Source: Euryarchaeota archaeon UBA36
Lineage (GTDB): Archaea > Thermoplasmatota > Poseidoniia > Poseidoniales > Thalassarchaeaceae
Assembly: GCA_002496485.1 (NCBI GenBank)
Contig: DAJW01000127.1
Location: forward strand, 1 to 16,306
DNA length: 16,306 nucleotides
Reading direction: 5' to 3'
Positions 9,995 through 16,306 of this stretch are shown piece by piece (within the stretch, counting starts at the first letter, position 1; each line of letters starts with the position of its first letter). The notes under the pieces were generated by a model. That model was given only the letters and a program-made list of their open reading frames with translations, did no database searches and was not told where the DNA came from. Made by a program: the position numbers and the translations under genes.

Positions 9995-10489
9995 TCAATC
10001 TTTAATAGCTAATTTCAGTGTTCCTCGCTCCCACTTCACCGAACTAATATTAGTTCCATTGGGAAGTTCAAACGTATTCACGACTCCACCAAATTTTTCT
10101 GGAATTATCAATCTAATGTATTCAGTATTTTCCGATATTCTTCTCTCTAGAATTATATTTTCTGGATTCATTGTTTCAATTGGTAGCGAAATTTCGGAAG
10201 GATTCCATTTGCCACCAAAAATATCTACTAGGCTAGAAATACTATGCACGTTTCTCAATCTTTCTTTTTGATCTTCTGTATCATTTAGATTAGAATTTAA
10301 AAATTCTAAATGTTCTCTCCTTAATTCAGAAAAAGTTTCAGTATTAGCTATAAATTCTTTATGTGAGGTCTCAGCATTTCCATCTAATCCGGAGGGATAT
10401 GCCTCTAATTCATCAGTAAAACTTCTATTGATATCTAAAAATTCAATGTCTATCTTGGACCACTCCATGAATGCCCGATCAAAGCTCAT
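9995..10489 (-). CDS. Uncharacterised 164-residue protein after the helicase
   Basis: Not recognised. The chosen ATG at 10489 lies inside the last codons of the helicase gene, an 11-base overlap typical of translational coupling. A TTG at 10519 would add ten residues. No Shine-Dalgarno sequence precedes the ATG. The first two thirds is charged and helix-prone (MEWSKIDIEF, ELRREHLEFLNSNLND). The last 60 residues look beta-rich and end in FELPNGTNISSVKWERG then TLKLAIKD. That ending loosely recalls the last strands of Hsp20/CS (alpha-crystallin-like) domains, where an LP motif precedes G-x-L-x-hydrophobic-x-I. The resemblance is weak and not a call. There is no signal peptide or membrane segment, so it is probably cytoplasmic. 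The gene is last in the minus-strand unit and its stop is six bases from the stop of the converging giant gene. Confidence 0.75.
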   Translation of the reverse strand: MSFDRAFMEWSKIDIEFLDINRSFTDELEAYPSGLDGNAETSHKEFIANTETFSELRREHLEFLNSNLNDTEDQKERLRNVHSISSLVDIFGGKWNPSEISLPIETMNPENIILERRISENTEYIRLIIPEKFGGVVNTFELPNGTNISSVKWERGTLKLAIKD

Positions 10490-12524
10490 CAATTGAACCC
10501 ATTGATTGCTGCATCTCAAAAAAACGACTCACATGATTTGCGGTCCTAGAAGGATTGGATGTCCTAATAATTTGGAATGATTTCGGCAAACTATTGAAAA
10601 TTTCTCTTTCCAACAAACGTTTTTCCAATAGAACAATTATAGCCTTATCTTGGGATTTTCTTATTGGCCTACCTAGTGCTTGGAGCACATTATTCAATGC
10701 TGGCTGTAAACTGGCATATTTCCATGCCTTTTTTCTTCCAAATTTAGCAGAGTAGTAATTCATCAGTGCATCCTGTTTTGAACTAGGTGGAGGTAATGGT
10801 AAACCAATGCATATTACTGAATTTAAAATATTATCAGAGTAATCAACTCCCTCAGAAAATTTACCACCCAATACTCCAAAAAGTACCCCTTCCGCTCCCA
10901 TAGATTTCCATTGCCTGAGTCTGGTAATATTATCATTTACAGCCCTTTTAGACATCCCTTGATCTTCCTTCAAGCGCTTTTTTCCAAATGTATAACTTAT
11001 ATCAGATTCAATTCTACTTAACATAGAATAACTAGGGGCAAAAATTGCTATATTCCCATCCGTTTTTTCAATTACAGAATTAATATGTCCAATCATTTTA
11101 CTGTAGCAAGACTCTCTCTCTGAATATTTACTAGTAACATCCGTGGAAATTAAAATCGGTCGGTTATTAGGATCGAATCCTGAATCATACTCATTGCATT
11201 CGGCCCGCCCTACTGGAATTCCGAGTAAATCTACATACATTTCTGGAGGATATAGCGTCCCAGACATCAATATTGAACCCAAACATTCTTTGAAAATCTT
11301 ACTTCCAACGATGCTAGGGTCCAGTAGATGACTCGAAATCCTATTTTTATCTTTGATGGCCCTATCAAAAACTAGTGCCATAGCATCACTATTCCTAAAT
11401 TGTATGCAAATTTCTAACATTTCAGCCAGTCTTATACAATCATTTTGCTCATCATCATCAATTGAATCATCTTCTTCAATAATTACAGTTTTTAGTCTTT
11501 CTATCATATTAACTAATTGATCTATTCCCAATTCCCCATATTCATCATCTATTCCTTGTATGGCATTTGATAATAATTCAATAAATTCATCCGTATCGAT
11601 GATTATATCATCCTTATTTGAACCTAGTAGTTCTGCACCTTTTTCTTCAAACCAATTACTTATCATTTTATCATCAATGAGTGCTTTCATCTGTTTAGAT
11701 AAAATATTCATTTCCACTATTTGTTTTGAATGATTCTTACCCACTTTACCGAGTTTTTGTTCCAAAGTCTTTTTACACTCATCAATATCGTGCCATGCTC
11801 TTTGAAATACGTCTTCTGTTATTCTCCTCTGTAATCCATTTCTTATTCTATTCGGTAAGTTATGAGCTTCATCGACAATAAGAATGGAATTTTCCAAATC
11901 TACTCCCATTGCAGGTAAAGAACTCTCCCTCACACTATCAATGAAAATGTGGTTGTAATCACATACAATTATGTCTGATTTCCAAGAAATCTCTCTTGCT
12001 GTTTTCCAACTACAAATTCCGATTTCTCTTCCTAATTTTATGACATTATCTACATGTCTAGGCTCATAAAAAATAAAATCCTCGAGCTGAATTTTCTTAG
12101 AACGTTTTTTCTGTTCAGACAAGCCTTCTTCACAATCACAATTTCCAGTCGATTTATCGACGTTTTTACACATCCCTTCTCTACCAATTAAATCTACAAG
12201 TTTTATATCCATAAATTTATTATCTATTTTTTTATTTATCTTTTTCACTGTGTCAACTATAATTTTATGCTGCGATTGTCTTCCGGTCATAAAAATTATT
12301 TTTGGGCTTCTTTCTTTCATTTCATCATACCTGATGACTTCAATTGAACTAGCGAGTGCGGCCGCAGTTTTCCCAAGCCCAGTGGGGGCTGCCGCTAACA
12401 AGAAATCACCCCTACTAAGTAATTTAATAGCATCTGAAATCATTTTCCTTTGGGAATTTCTAATCTTGTCATGTGCGAAGAATTGATACTCAGTATCCTC
12501 CTCGGCAACTCTCATACATCTCAT
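10479..12524 (-). CDS. XPD/Rad3-family (DinG-like) ATP-dependent DNA helicase with Fe-S cysteines
   Basis: Superfamily 2 helicase, expected to unwind DNA 5' to 3' using ATP in repair or replication. Counted from the ATG at 12524 (681 residues): Walker A APTGLGKTA (Lys52), four cysteines at 119, 129, 131 and 171 placed between motifs I and II as in the XPD/DinG Fe-S domain, ICSWKTAREI and IIVCDYNHIF after them, DEAH box at 218-221, SGTL motif III at 421-424, motif V GGKFSEGVDY at 553-562, and motif VI QALGRPIR at 615-622. Length fits archaeal XPD-like proteins. The frame opens further to a TTG at 12542, preceded by a weak AAGG; an ATG at 12515 is also possible. All three keep the Q-motif-like RNSQRKMI. 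The gene begins 10-28 bases after the receiver/ATP-grasp gene and overlaps the start of the unknown protein after it, so the three are likely one operon. Whether it is the organism's main XPD or a paralogue cannot be told here. Confidence 0.93.
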   Translation of the reverse strand: MRCMRVAEEDTEYQFFAHDKIRNSQRKMISDAIKLLSRGDFLLAAAPTGLGKTAAALASSIEVIRYDEMKERSPKIIFMTGRQSQHKIIVDTVKKINKKIDNKFMDIKLVDLIGREGMCKNVDKSTGNCDCEEGLSEQKKRSKKIQLEDFIFYEPRHVDNVIKLGREIGICSWKTAREISWKSDIIVCDYNHIFIDSVRESSLPAMGVDLENSILIVDEAHNLPNRIRNGLQRRITEDVFQRAWHDIDECKKTLEQKLGKVGKNHSKQIVEMNILSKQMKALIDDKMISNWFEEKGAELLGSNKDDIIIDTDEFIELLSNAIQGIDDEYGELGIDQLVNMIERLKTVIIEEDDSIDDDEQNDCIRLAEMLEICIQFRNSDAMALVFDRAIKDKNRISSHLLDPSIVGSKIFKECLGSILMSGTLYPPEMYVDLLGIPVGRAECNEYDSGFDPNNRPILISTDVTSKYSERESCYSKMIGHINSVIEKTDGNIAIFAPSYSMLSRIESDISYTFGKKRLKEDQGMSKRAVNDNITRLRQWKSMGAEGVLFGVLGGKFSEGVDYSDNILNSVICIGLPLPPPSSKQDALMNYYSAKFGRKKAWKYASLQPALNNVLQALGRPIRKSQDKAIIVLLEKRLLEREIFNSLPKSFQIIRTSNPSRTANHVSRFFEMQQSMGSIDEL

Positions 12525-12552
12525 GAAAAATAGAACGGTCAATAAGATTGCC

Positions 12553-15462
12553 TTATTTGACTATAATAGCTTCCGAATCCCTACTATCCAAAACTACTTT
12601 CACTGGACGACCTACTTGTAAGTGCCTAACTGGACCATTTTCGAATTTAGGTTCATTTCTATCTAGCCATTCCCAATCTATAAAATCATCCTTAGTTATC
12701 GTAAGATATCCAATATTGAAACTAACTATATTTTGGAAGAAATGTGTTCCTTGCGAAGGCTCCACACTTATATCCGACATTGGAACTTCTATGATACAGT
12801 TTGCACCCATAATATGACTCCATTCTACTGGAATACCTAAAGATGGGTCAGAAGAGCCCCATCTCCCTGGTCCGATTAGAATATATGGACGGTCAGATTT
12901 CCTTAATCCGTAATCAATTTCTGAAATTATAGGGACAATATCATGTGTCTTCAATCGATTAAGTCTATCTGGGTGTATATAGACAATATCATAAATTTCA
13001 TCAATTATTCCATTTCCTAATGATTGACTACTAATGCATAATGAATCTTCACTGTTTATTTTATCCAAATCTACATCAATATCTAAAGATTCGTCCATCG
13101 AAGGGCGCATTTGTAAAATTCCAAATTTTGAAATTTTTGAATCTTCAATAGTTACTGCAAATTCCAATTCAACCGGTGAACCAATGTACTCTTCGCAGGT
13201 AGATAGGACATGATGAAGTATTTCGGACAATGGAAATTTTCCATACTTCAGAATCGGAGCAAAAGTTACCAATCTCGGACCATCTTGAAGAAAAACTGAG
13301 TCCACTATTTTGTCATCTGAAGCAATATACGTAGAACCAACTAAATTTAATCTCCCATCCTCTTCTGCTATATTTAGTGGGAGACTCAGTAAATTTTCTT
13401 CCTCTGACTCATGTACCTTTCCCGATTCTTGGCATAGTTCAATAGCAAAGAATTTACTCTGTGATGTCTCTAAAATGGACTTGTTACTATAGAATTGATG
13501 AATCTTTTTTGGTTTACCAGGACTATATCTAAGGCATTTCCCACCCTCAGAAACCTGCCTTCCTAAGCCCAAACAAATTGCAGCTAAGCCGTCTTCTGAT
13601 TTTATTGAATCTAAGGGATAATGATTCCTACTTCTAGCAGATCCAGCAACATCAGGATAAAATCTATTTCCCGTTTTTCTTCCCACTGCTTGTTGGATAA
13701 CTACTGCCATCCTTTCATCTTCAATGGAATTAGCAGTTGATTGAACGTATTTTTTCGATTTCTCATGAAAGATTGATGCATAAACGAGTTTTACAGCTTC
13801 GAGTAATCTATTCATTCTAATCCCGAAATCAGGATTATCATTTGCCAACATGAATGTCGAATAAACTCCTGCAAAGGGTTGGTGACTAGAATCCTCTAAC
13901 AAACTTGAAGATCTAACTGCTAATGGAAAATTAAATGTTTCAAGAAATCTACTTATTTGATGAATAAAGTCATCCCTGAATTCACCTTCGAGAAATCTTC
14001 TATTAATCTCGGAATCAGATTCATTTGAATGTGCGAGGAAAGACAATTCATTGTCTCGAATAAAATTTCCAAAAATTTCTGTAGAAATTACTACACATCT
14101 AGGTATTACAAACTCAACGTTAGAAAATCTTTCTCCCAGTTTTAGATCTGCCATTCTAGTGAATAAGAATGCCAATCCCTTCCCTTTACCACCAAGACTC
14201 CCTCTACCTATTCTATGAAACCTCCCCATTTCTGAATTATCATCTACATCTCTAATAGTTACCCTATTCCTATTCGCGATATGCTCTTTGATTTTACTTG
14301 ATAGGAATAAACGTACTTTTTCCATTTCATCAAAATCGTCTAATCTCTTGGGTCTTATTGAGGAAGCTAGCGAAAATTCAGTTCTTGTTCTAAGCCAGTG
14401 AGAAAAATCATTACGTCCTGCATGATATCCTATTGATTCAGATGATACAATATCAATTCCATTAACCAGTTCTTCAAGATTTGCAGCCTTCAAGATTTCA
14501 CTTCTTTGCCCATCTCTAAAAATAAAATCCCCAAAATTCATTTCCTTTAGCATAAATTCTTCAATTCTATTGTATAGTTTTGAATCTTCTTTGTGGATAA
14601 ATGGAACTCCTAGCTTTTCAGTTTCTTCTTTCAATTCGATATTCTTCGATTGTAATAATATCGGTAAATAATTATCTCCTCTTCTCGCGTATCGGATTAA
14701 TTCTAATCCTGCAAAATCTCTTTCTCCACTAGGATTGGGGTACCTGCCATCAGTAAATATACCAATAATATTTCTTGAATATCTATCAATTATATCTTTT
14801 GCTTGAGGCATATCTGTAGCAAGTAGAATTTTTGCTCTAGCTCTGAGCCTCAATAATTTCTCGTGAAGATTTCCACCTTCGCCCATTAATCTAGTTGTTT
14901 GCTCCACCAGTTGAGTGTAAAGTAGAGGAAGATATGCGGAGTAGAATCTACGACTATCCTCTACAAGCAAAATAATTTGAACATCACCATATTTGACATC
15001 ATGTTCTACATTTTTTTCATCTTCAATCAATTTACATATCGATAGCAGAATTCTACTATCTCCACCCCATACAAAAATTCTATCAATTCCGTTTCCGGTA
15101 TCTAAGGTAGCTAATTCTCTTGTATTCTGGCTTAGCATTACTATAGTAATTTCAGATTTCTCATCCTTTACCTTCTTGGCGAATGTATAGGGATCTAAGC
15201 TACCAATTTTTGTCATAGTAATAATCAAGTCAAAACTTCTTTTTTTTACTAAGTCCAGTGCATCAATTGCATCAGTACTGTGTATAATCCTTGGCGATTG
15301 AGATAGATTCAAATCTGTATATTCTTGATTCATTATTTCTGCCAAATATCCAGATTCTTCTAATTGATATCTATCAAATTGACTCGCAATCAATAAGACA
15401 TCTCTTACTCTGAAAGGAGTCAATCTTTCAAAACGATTCAAGTCAGCCAGAGTCGAATCCAT
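12553..15462 (-). CDS. Two-receiver plus PEP-synthase/PPDK-type ATP-grasp protein, no phosphohistidine domain
   Basis: A 969-residue cytoplasmic protein. Residues 20-145 form a receiver-like domain whose phospho-acceptor position is Met83 (FDLIITMTKIG), so it should not be phosphorylated. Residues 160-305 form a second receiver-like domain with LLVEDS, Asp238 in FTDGRYP as likely acceptor, and FIHK (Lys291) as the conserved lysine. Residues 415-790 match the pyruvate/PEP-binding ATP-grasp domain of PEP synthase and pyruvate phosphate dikinase: GSLGGKGKGLAF (421-432), RSSSLLEDS and PFAGVYST (517-536), and ILQMRP (782-787). A conserved tail has IGPGRWGS (863-870) and EPSQGTHFFQN (901-911). The mobile phosphohistidine domain and the PEP-binding barrel of true PEP synthases are absent. 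As I recall, similar proteins of about 950-1000 residues occur in Bacteroidetes, usually labelled PEP synthase; their function is not established. A regulated ATP-dependent phosphotransfer role is inferred. It is the first gene of the minus-strand unit with the helicase. Confidence 0.88.
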   Translation of the reverse strand: MDSTLADLNRFERLTPFRVRDVLLIASQFDRYQLEESGYLAEIMNQEYTDLNLSQSPRIIHSTDAIDALDLVKKRSFDLIITMTKIGSLDPYTFAKKVKDEKSEITIVMLSQNTRELATLDTGNGIDRIFVWGGDSRILLSICKLIEDEKNVEHDVKYGDVQIILLVEDSRRFYSAYLPLLYTQLVEQTTRLMGEGGNLHEKLLRLRARAKILLATDMPQAKDIIDRYSRNIIGIFTDGRYPNPSGERDFAGLELIRYARRGDNYLPILLQSKNIELKEETEKLGVPFIHKEDSKLYNRIEEFMLKEMNFGDFIFRDGQRSEILKAANLEELVNGIDIVSSESIGYHAGRNDFSHWLRTRTEFSLASSIRPKRLDDFDEMEKVRLFLSSKIKEHIANRNRVTIRDVDDNSEMGRFHRIGRGSLGGKGKGLAFLFTRMADLKLGERFSNVEFVIPRCVVISTEIFGNFIRDNELSFLAHSNESDSEINRRFLEGEFRDDFIHQISRFLETFNFPLAVRSSSLLEDSSHQPFAGVYSTFMLANDNPDFGIRMNRLLEAVKLVYASIFHEKSKKYVQSTANSIEDERMAVVIQQAVGRKTGNRFYPDVAGSARSRNHYPLDSIKSEDGLAAICLGLGRQVSEGGKCLRYSPGKPKKIHQFYSNKSILETSQSKFFAIELCQESGKVHESEEENLLSLPLNIAEEDGRLNLVGSTYIASDDKIVDSVFLQDGPRLVTFAPILKYGKFPLSEILHHVLSTCEEYIGSPVELEFAVTIEDSKISKFGILQMRPSMDESLDIDVDLDKINSEDSLCISSQSLGNGIIDEIYDIVYIHPDRLNRLKTHDIVPIISEIDYGLRKSDRPYILIGPGRWGSSDPSLGIPVEWSHIMGANCIIEVPMSDISVEPSQGTHFFQNIVSFNIGYLTITKDDFIDWEWLDRNEPKFENGPVRHLQVGRPVKVVLDSRDSEAIIVK

Positions 15463-15485
15463 GTATCCGGTTTAACCTATATGTC

Positions 15486-15493
15486 ATTAATTT
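15486..15493 (-). promoter_or_regulatory. Possible TATA-like element before the receiver/ATP-grasp gene
   Basis: On the minus strand AAATTAAT lies 24-31 bases before the ATG at 15462, the spacing expected of an archaeal TATA box for a leaderless transcript. No Shine-Dalgarno sequence precedes that ATG. It would drive the three-gene unit. Evidence is composition and distance only. Confidence 0.28.
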
Positions 15494-15509
15494 TCATATT
15501 TTTTGGTGC

Positions 15510-15527
15510 CCCCCACTGGTGTGGGGG
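15510..15527. repeat. GC-rich hairpin in the intergenic region
   Basis: A perfect 7-base-pair inverted repeat, CCCCCAC and GTGGGGG, encloses a TGGT loop. It stands out in AT-rich surroundings. It lies 23 bases beyond the stop of the small minus-strand ORF and about 50 bases before the receiver/ATP-grasp gene. In the minus direction it is followed by GCACC and an A-run, not a T-run, so it is not a typical terminator. It could be an RNA structure, a protein site or a small repeat element. Confidence 0.5.
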
Positions 15528-15550
15528 ACTGTGTGTGTATCGATTTTGAT

Positions 15551-15736
15551 TTATTTCCCTAGCCTATTTATTCTTGGAACTTCATTACTATCATATCCTA
15601 GAGCATTGGATAATCTAGCTCTACTCCTCAATTTTCGAAGTCCACTAGAGAATTTTTTTTCCCTACTTATTTTGTGGTTAGGGGAGCGCCCATCTCGCTC
15701 CCCAAATTTCTTTTTGTGCATCCCATTCTCGCTCAA
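15551..15736 (-). CDS. Small basic protein, 61 residues, unknown
   Basis: Short ORF rich in lysine and arginine. The TTG start at 15736 is four bases after GAGGTGA (15747-15741), a seven-base match to the expected archaeal Shine-Dalgarno sequence, which overlaps the stop codon of the regulator gene before it. This spacing supports coupled translation and the TTG start; an ATG at 15721 would give 56 residues. The N-terminal half is hydrophilic (MHKKKFGERDGRS) and the C-terminal part looks protein-like (RARLSNALGYDSNEVPRINR). No signal peptide, membrane helix or cysteine is seen. Nucleic-acid binding is plausible from charge alone; I do not recognise a family. A GC-rich hairpin falls within the coding sequence (15681-15703). 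The alternative is that this is a 3' untranslated region that happens to stay open. Confidence 0.5.
   Translation of the reverse strand: MSENGMHKKKFGERDGRSPNHKISREKKFSSGLRKLRSRARLSNALGYDSNEVPRINRLGK
15681..15703. repeat. Eight-base-pair GC-rich inverted repeat
   Basis: GGGGAGCG and CGCTCCCC form a perfect 8-base-pair stem around a 7-base loop (CCCATCT). It falls inside the small basic ORF, encoding around GERDGRSP. In the plus direction it is followed by AAATTTCTTTTTG, which resembles an intrinsic terminator, but no plus-strand gene ends here. On the minus strand it could be an RNA hairpin after the regulator gene. Confidence 0.5.
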
Positions 15737-15740
15737 TCTC

Positions 15741-15747
15741 TCACCTC
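15741..15747 (-). promoter_or_regulatory. Shine-Dalgarno sequence overlapping the regulator stop codon
   Basis: Minus-strand GAGGTGA includes the TGA stop of the ribbon-helix-helix gene and lies four bases before a TTG start. The anti-Shine-Dalgarno end of archaeal 16S rRNA normally pairs with GGAGGTGATC, so seven consecutive bases match. It decides the start of the 61-residue ORF. Confidence 0.55.
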
Positions 15748-16112
15748 AGATCATTCGAATCTTCACTAAAACGTGCTTTCAGTTCTTCCATCCTTTCTCT
15801 AAGTAAAACATCAACACTTTTGACTTCAATAATTTCTTTCTTGATATATTCTTTAGCGGACTGCCTTAGTACTACATCCGGGGCCTCGCCCGTAATCTTA
15901 CAATAATCTCTTAACTTTGTGGTTAAATCAGGGCCAAGACTAACATCTACAGAGTCACCTATTGAATCTGTAGGCCTTTGCAACATCGACTTAATTGCTT
16001 CTCTTATTACATCGGACCTGTTCCTCATCCCATCTAATCCGACTAATTGATCAATTTCTAACAAATAATCCTCAGGAATTCTGATTGAAACCAATGGACT
16101 CTGCTTTGTCAT
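15741..16112 (-). CDS. Ribbon-helix-helix transcriptional regulator with a second RHH-like unit
   Basis: A 123-residue DNA-binding protein of the CopG/Arc/MetJ type. Counted from the ATG at 16112, residues 6-47 are a clear RHH unit: strand LVSIRIP with the usual Ser-x-Arg contact pattern, helix EDYLLEIDQLV, turn with RNRSD, and helix VIREAIKSML. Residues 55-94 repeat the same pattern (strand VDVSLG, helix PDLTTKLRDYC, helix DVVLRQSAKEYIKKEI), but the strand is acidic rather than basic. This suggests a tandem RHH whose second copy may serve in assembly. No metal site of the NikR kind is evident. The ATG at 16112 was chosen because GGAG (16125-16122) lies nine bases before it; ATG 16121 and TTG 16127 are also in frame. 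The gene diverges from an HD-domain gene, and overlapping inverted repeats lie between them, so autoregulation and control of the HD gene are likely. Confidence 0.88.
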   Translation of the reverse strand: MTKQSPLVSIRIPEDYLLEIDQLVGLDGMRNRSDVIREAIKSMLQRPTDSIGDSVDVSLGPDLTTKLRDYCKITGEAPDVVLRQSAKEYIKKEIIEVKSVDVLLRERMEELKARFSEDSNDLR

Positions 16113-16146
16113 CTGGGACATCTCCAAACATACCAGAAGGCGTTTA

Positions 16147-16155
16147 GCTCATAAA
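16147..16155 (-). promoter_or_regulatory. Possible promoter element of the RHH gene
   Basis: Minus-strand ATTTATGAG is AT-rich and would place transcription start near 16125, just before the Shine-Dalgarno sequence of the regulator. It overlaps the left arm of the inverted repeat that begins at 16153, which fits repression by blocking TBP. The match to a TATA box is weak. Confidence 0.22.
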
Positions 16156-16181
16156 TGTATTGCAAATGAAATACATTTGTA
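16153..16181. promoter_or_regulatory. Overlapping inverted repeats, candidate RHH operator
   Basis: Two dyads overlap here. AAATGTATT (16153-16161) and AATACATTT (16170-16178) are perfect 9-base arms with an 8-base spacer. TGCAAATG (16161-16168) and CATTTGTA (16174-16181) pair at 7 of 8 bases around a 5-base centre. ATACATTT also recurs at 16216-16223 in the same orientation, close to the start of the HD gene. The position, between a divergent RHH gene and its neighbour, fits an operator for that regulator. Confidence 0.5.
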
Positions 16182-16240
16182 TTACACTATGAAATTACGA
16201 GAATTCAAGTCTTAGATACATTTCCGAGAAACGATTAGGA

Positions 16241-16306
16241 ATGAAGATAATCAATGACGCAATTCATGGACAGTTCAAATTAGATGGAGTTACTAAGGAA
16301 CTATTA
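16241..16306 (+). CDS. HD-superfamily phosphohydrolase (3'-partial)
   Basis: Only the first 22 codons lie in the window, and the frame is open to the edge. The start MKIINDAIHGQFKLD matches the conserved opening of dGTPase-like HD phosphohydrolases (COG1078 type), where D-x-h-HG-x-h-x-L is followed by a helix. The metal-binding HD residues would lie beyond the window, so they cannot be checked. The family removes phosphates from nucleotides or related compounds; the substrate here is unknown. AT-rich TCTTAGATA at 16210-16218 is at leaderless-promoter distance before the ATG, and overlaps an ATACATTT copy that may be a regulator half-site. Confidence 0.7.
   Translation, partial: MKIINDAIHGQFKLDGVTKELL

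Noticed and set aside
12553..15462. Calling the ATP-grasp protein a PEP synthase (ppsA)
   Set aside because: The phosphohistidine and PEP-binding domains needed for that reaction are absent.
15510..15527. Intrinsic terminator for the regulator/small ORF transcript
   Set aside because: On the minus strand the hairpin is followed by GCACC and A residues, not by T residues.
15600..15660. tRNA-like TTCGAAGTCC
   Set aside because: No acceptor, D or anticodon arms could be paired around it, and it lies within the small ORF.
15519..15806. Plus-strand 95-codon hydrophobic ORF
   Set aside because: It is antisense to the basic small ORF and runs 66 bases into the regulator gene. Its hydrophobic character is what the reverse complement of lysine/arginine codons gives, and it has no ribosome site.

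Overview
The window is AT-rich coding DNA with strong use of AGA/AGG arginine and ATA isoleucine codons. Its gene content points to an archaeon, most likely a marine planktonic Thermoplasmatota (Marine Group II/III, Poseidoniales-like). The basis is a giant surface protein of thrombospondin-3, transglutaminase, Ig-like and DUF4129 modules, an XPD/Rad3 helicase with Fe-S cysteines, a ribbon-helix-helix regulator, and promoter-like AT-rich elements about 25-30 bases before several start codons. This assignment is inference from gene style; no rRNA or other marker gene is present.

Bases 1-9988 (plus strand) encode two cell-surface proteins. The first is cut by the window edge and ends in a membrane anchor and an acidic cytoplasmic tail. 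The second is a 2984-residue protein: signal peptide, calcium-binding aspartate-rich repeats, a transglutaminase-like region, a long run of Ig-like modules, one transmembrane helix and a cytoplasmic DUF4129-type domain. The order transglutaminase, membrane helix, DUF4129 recalls bacterial TgpA-type proteins. Here, however, the catalytic His and Asp positions are Thr and Glu.

Bases 9995-15462 (minus strand) hold a tight three-gene unit, transcribed right to left. It starts with a 969-residue two-receiver plus PEP-synthase-type ATP-grasp protein. An XPD/Rad3-family Fe-S helicase follows a few bases later. Last is a 164-residue unknown protein whose start overlaps the helicase stop. The end of this unit converges on the giant gene with a 6-base gap.

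Bases 15463-16306 hold a tandem ribbon-helix-helix regulator (minus strand) followed by a small lysine/arginine-rich ORF. The small ORF's TTG start sits just behind a near-perfect Shine-Dalgarno sequence that overlaps the regulator's stop codon. Diverging from the regulator is the first 22 codons of an HD-superfamily phosphohydrolase. The divergent promoter contains overlapping inverted repeats that make a good operator candidate. Two GC-rich hairpins lie in or near the small ORF.

No tRNA, rRNA, CRISPR array, insertion sequence or attachment site was seen. The points most worth following up are the degenerate transglutaminase inside the giant protein, the receiver/ATP-grasp plus helicase gene pair, and the regulator/small ORF/HD locus.
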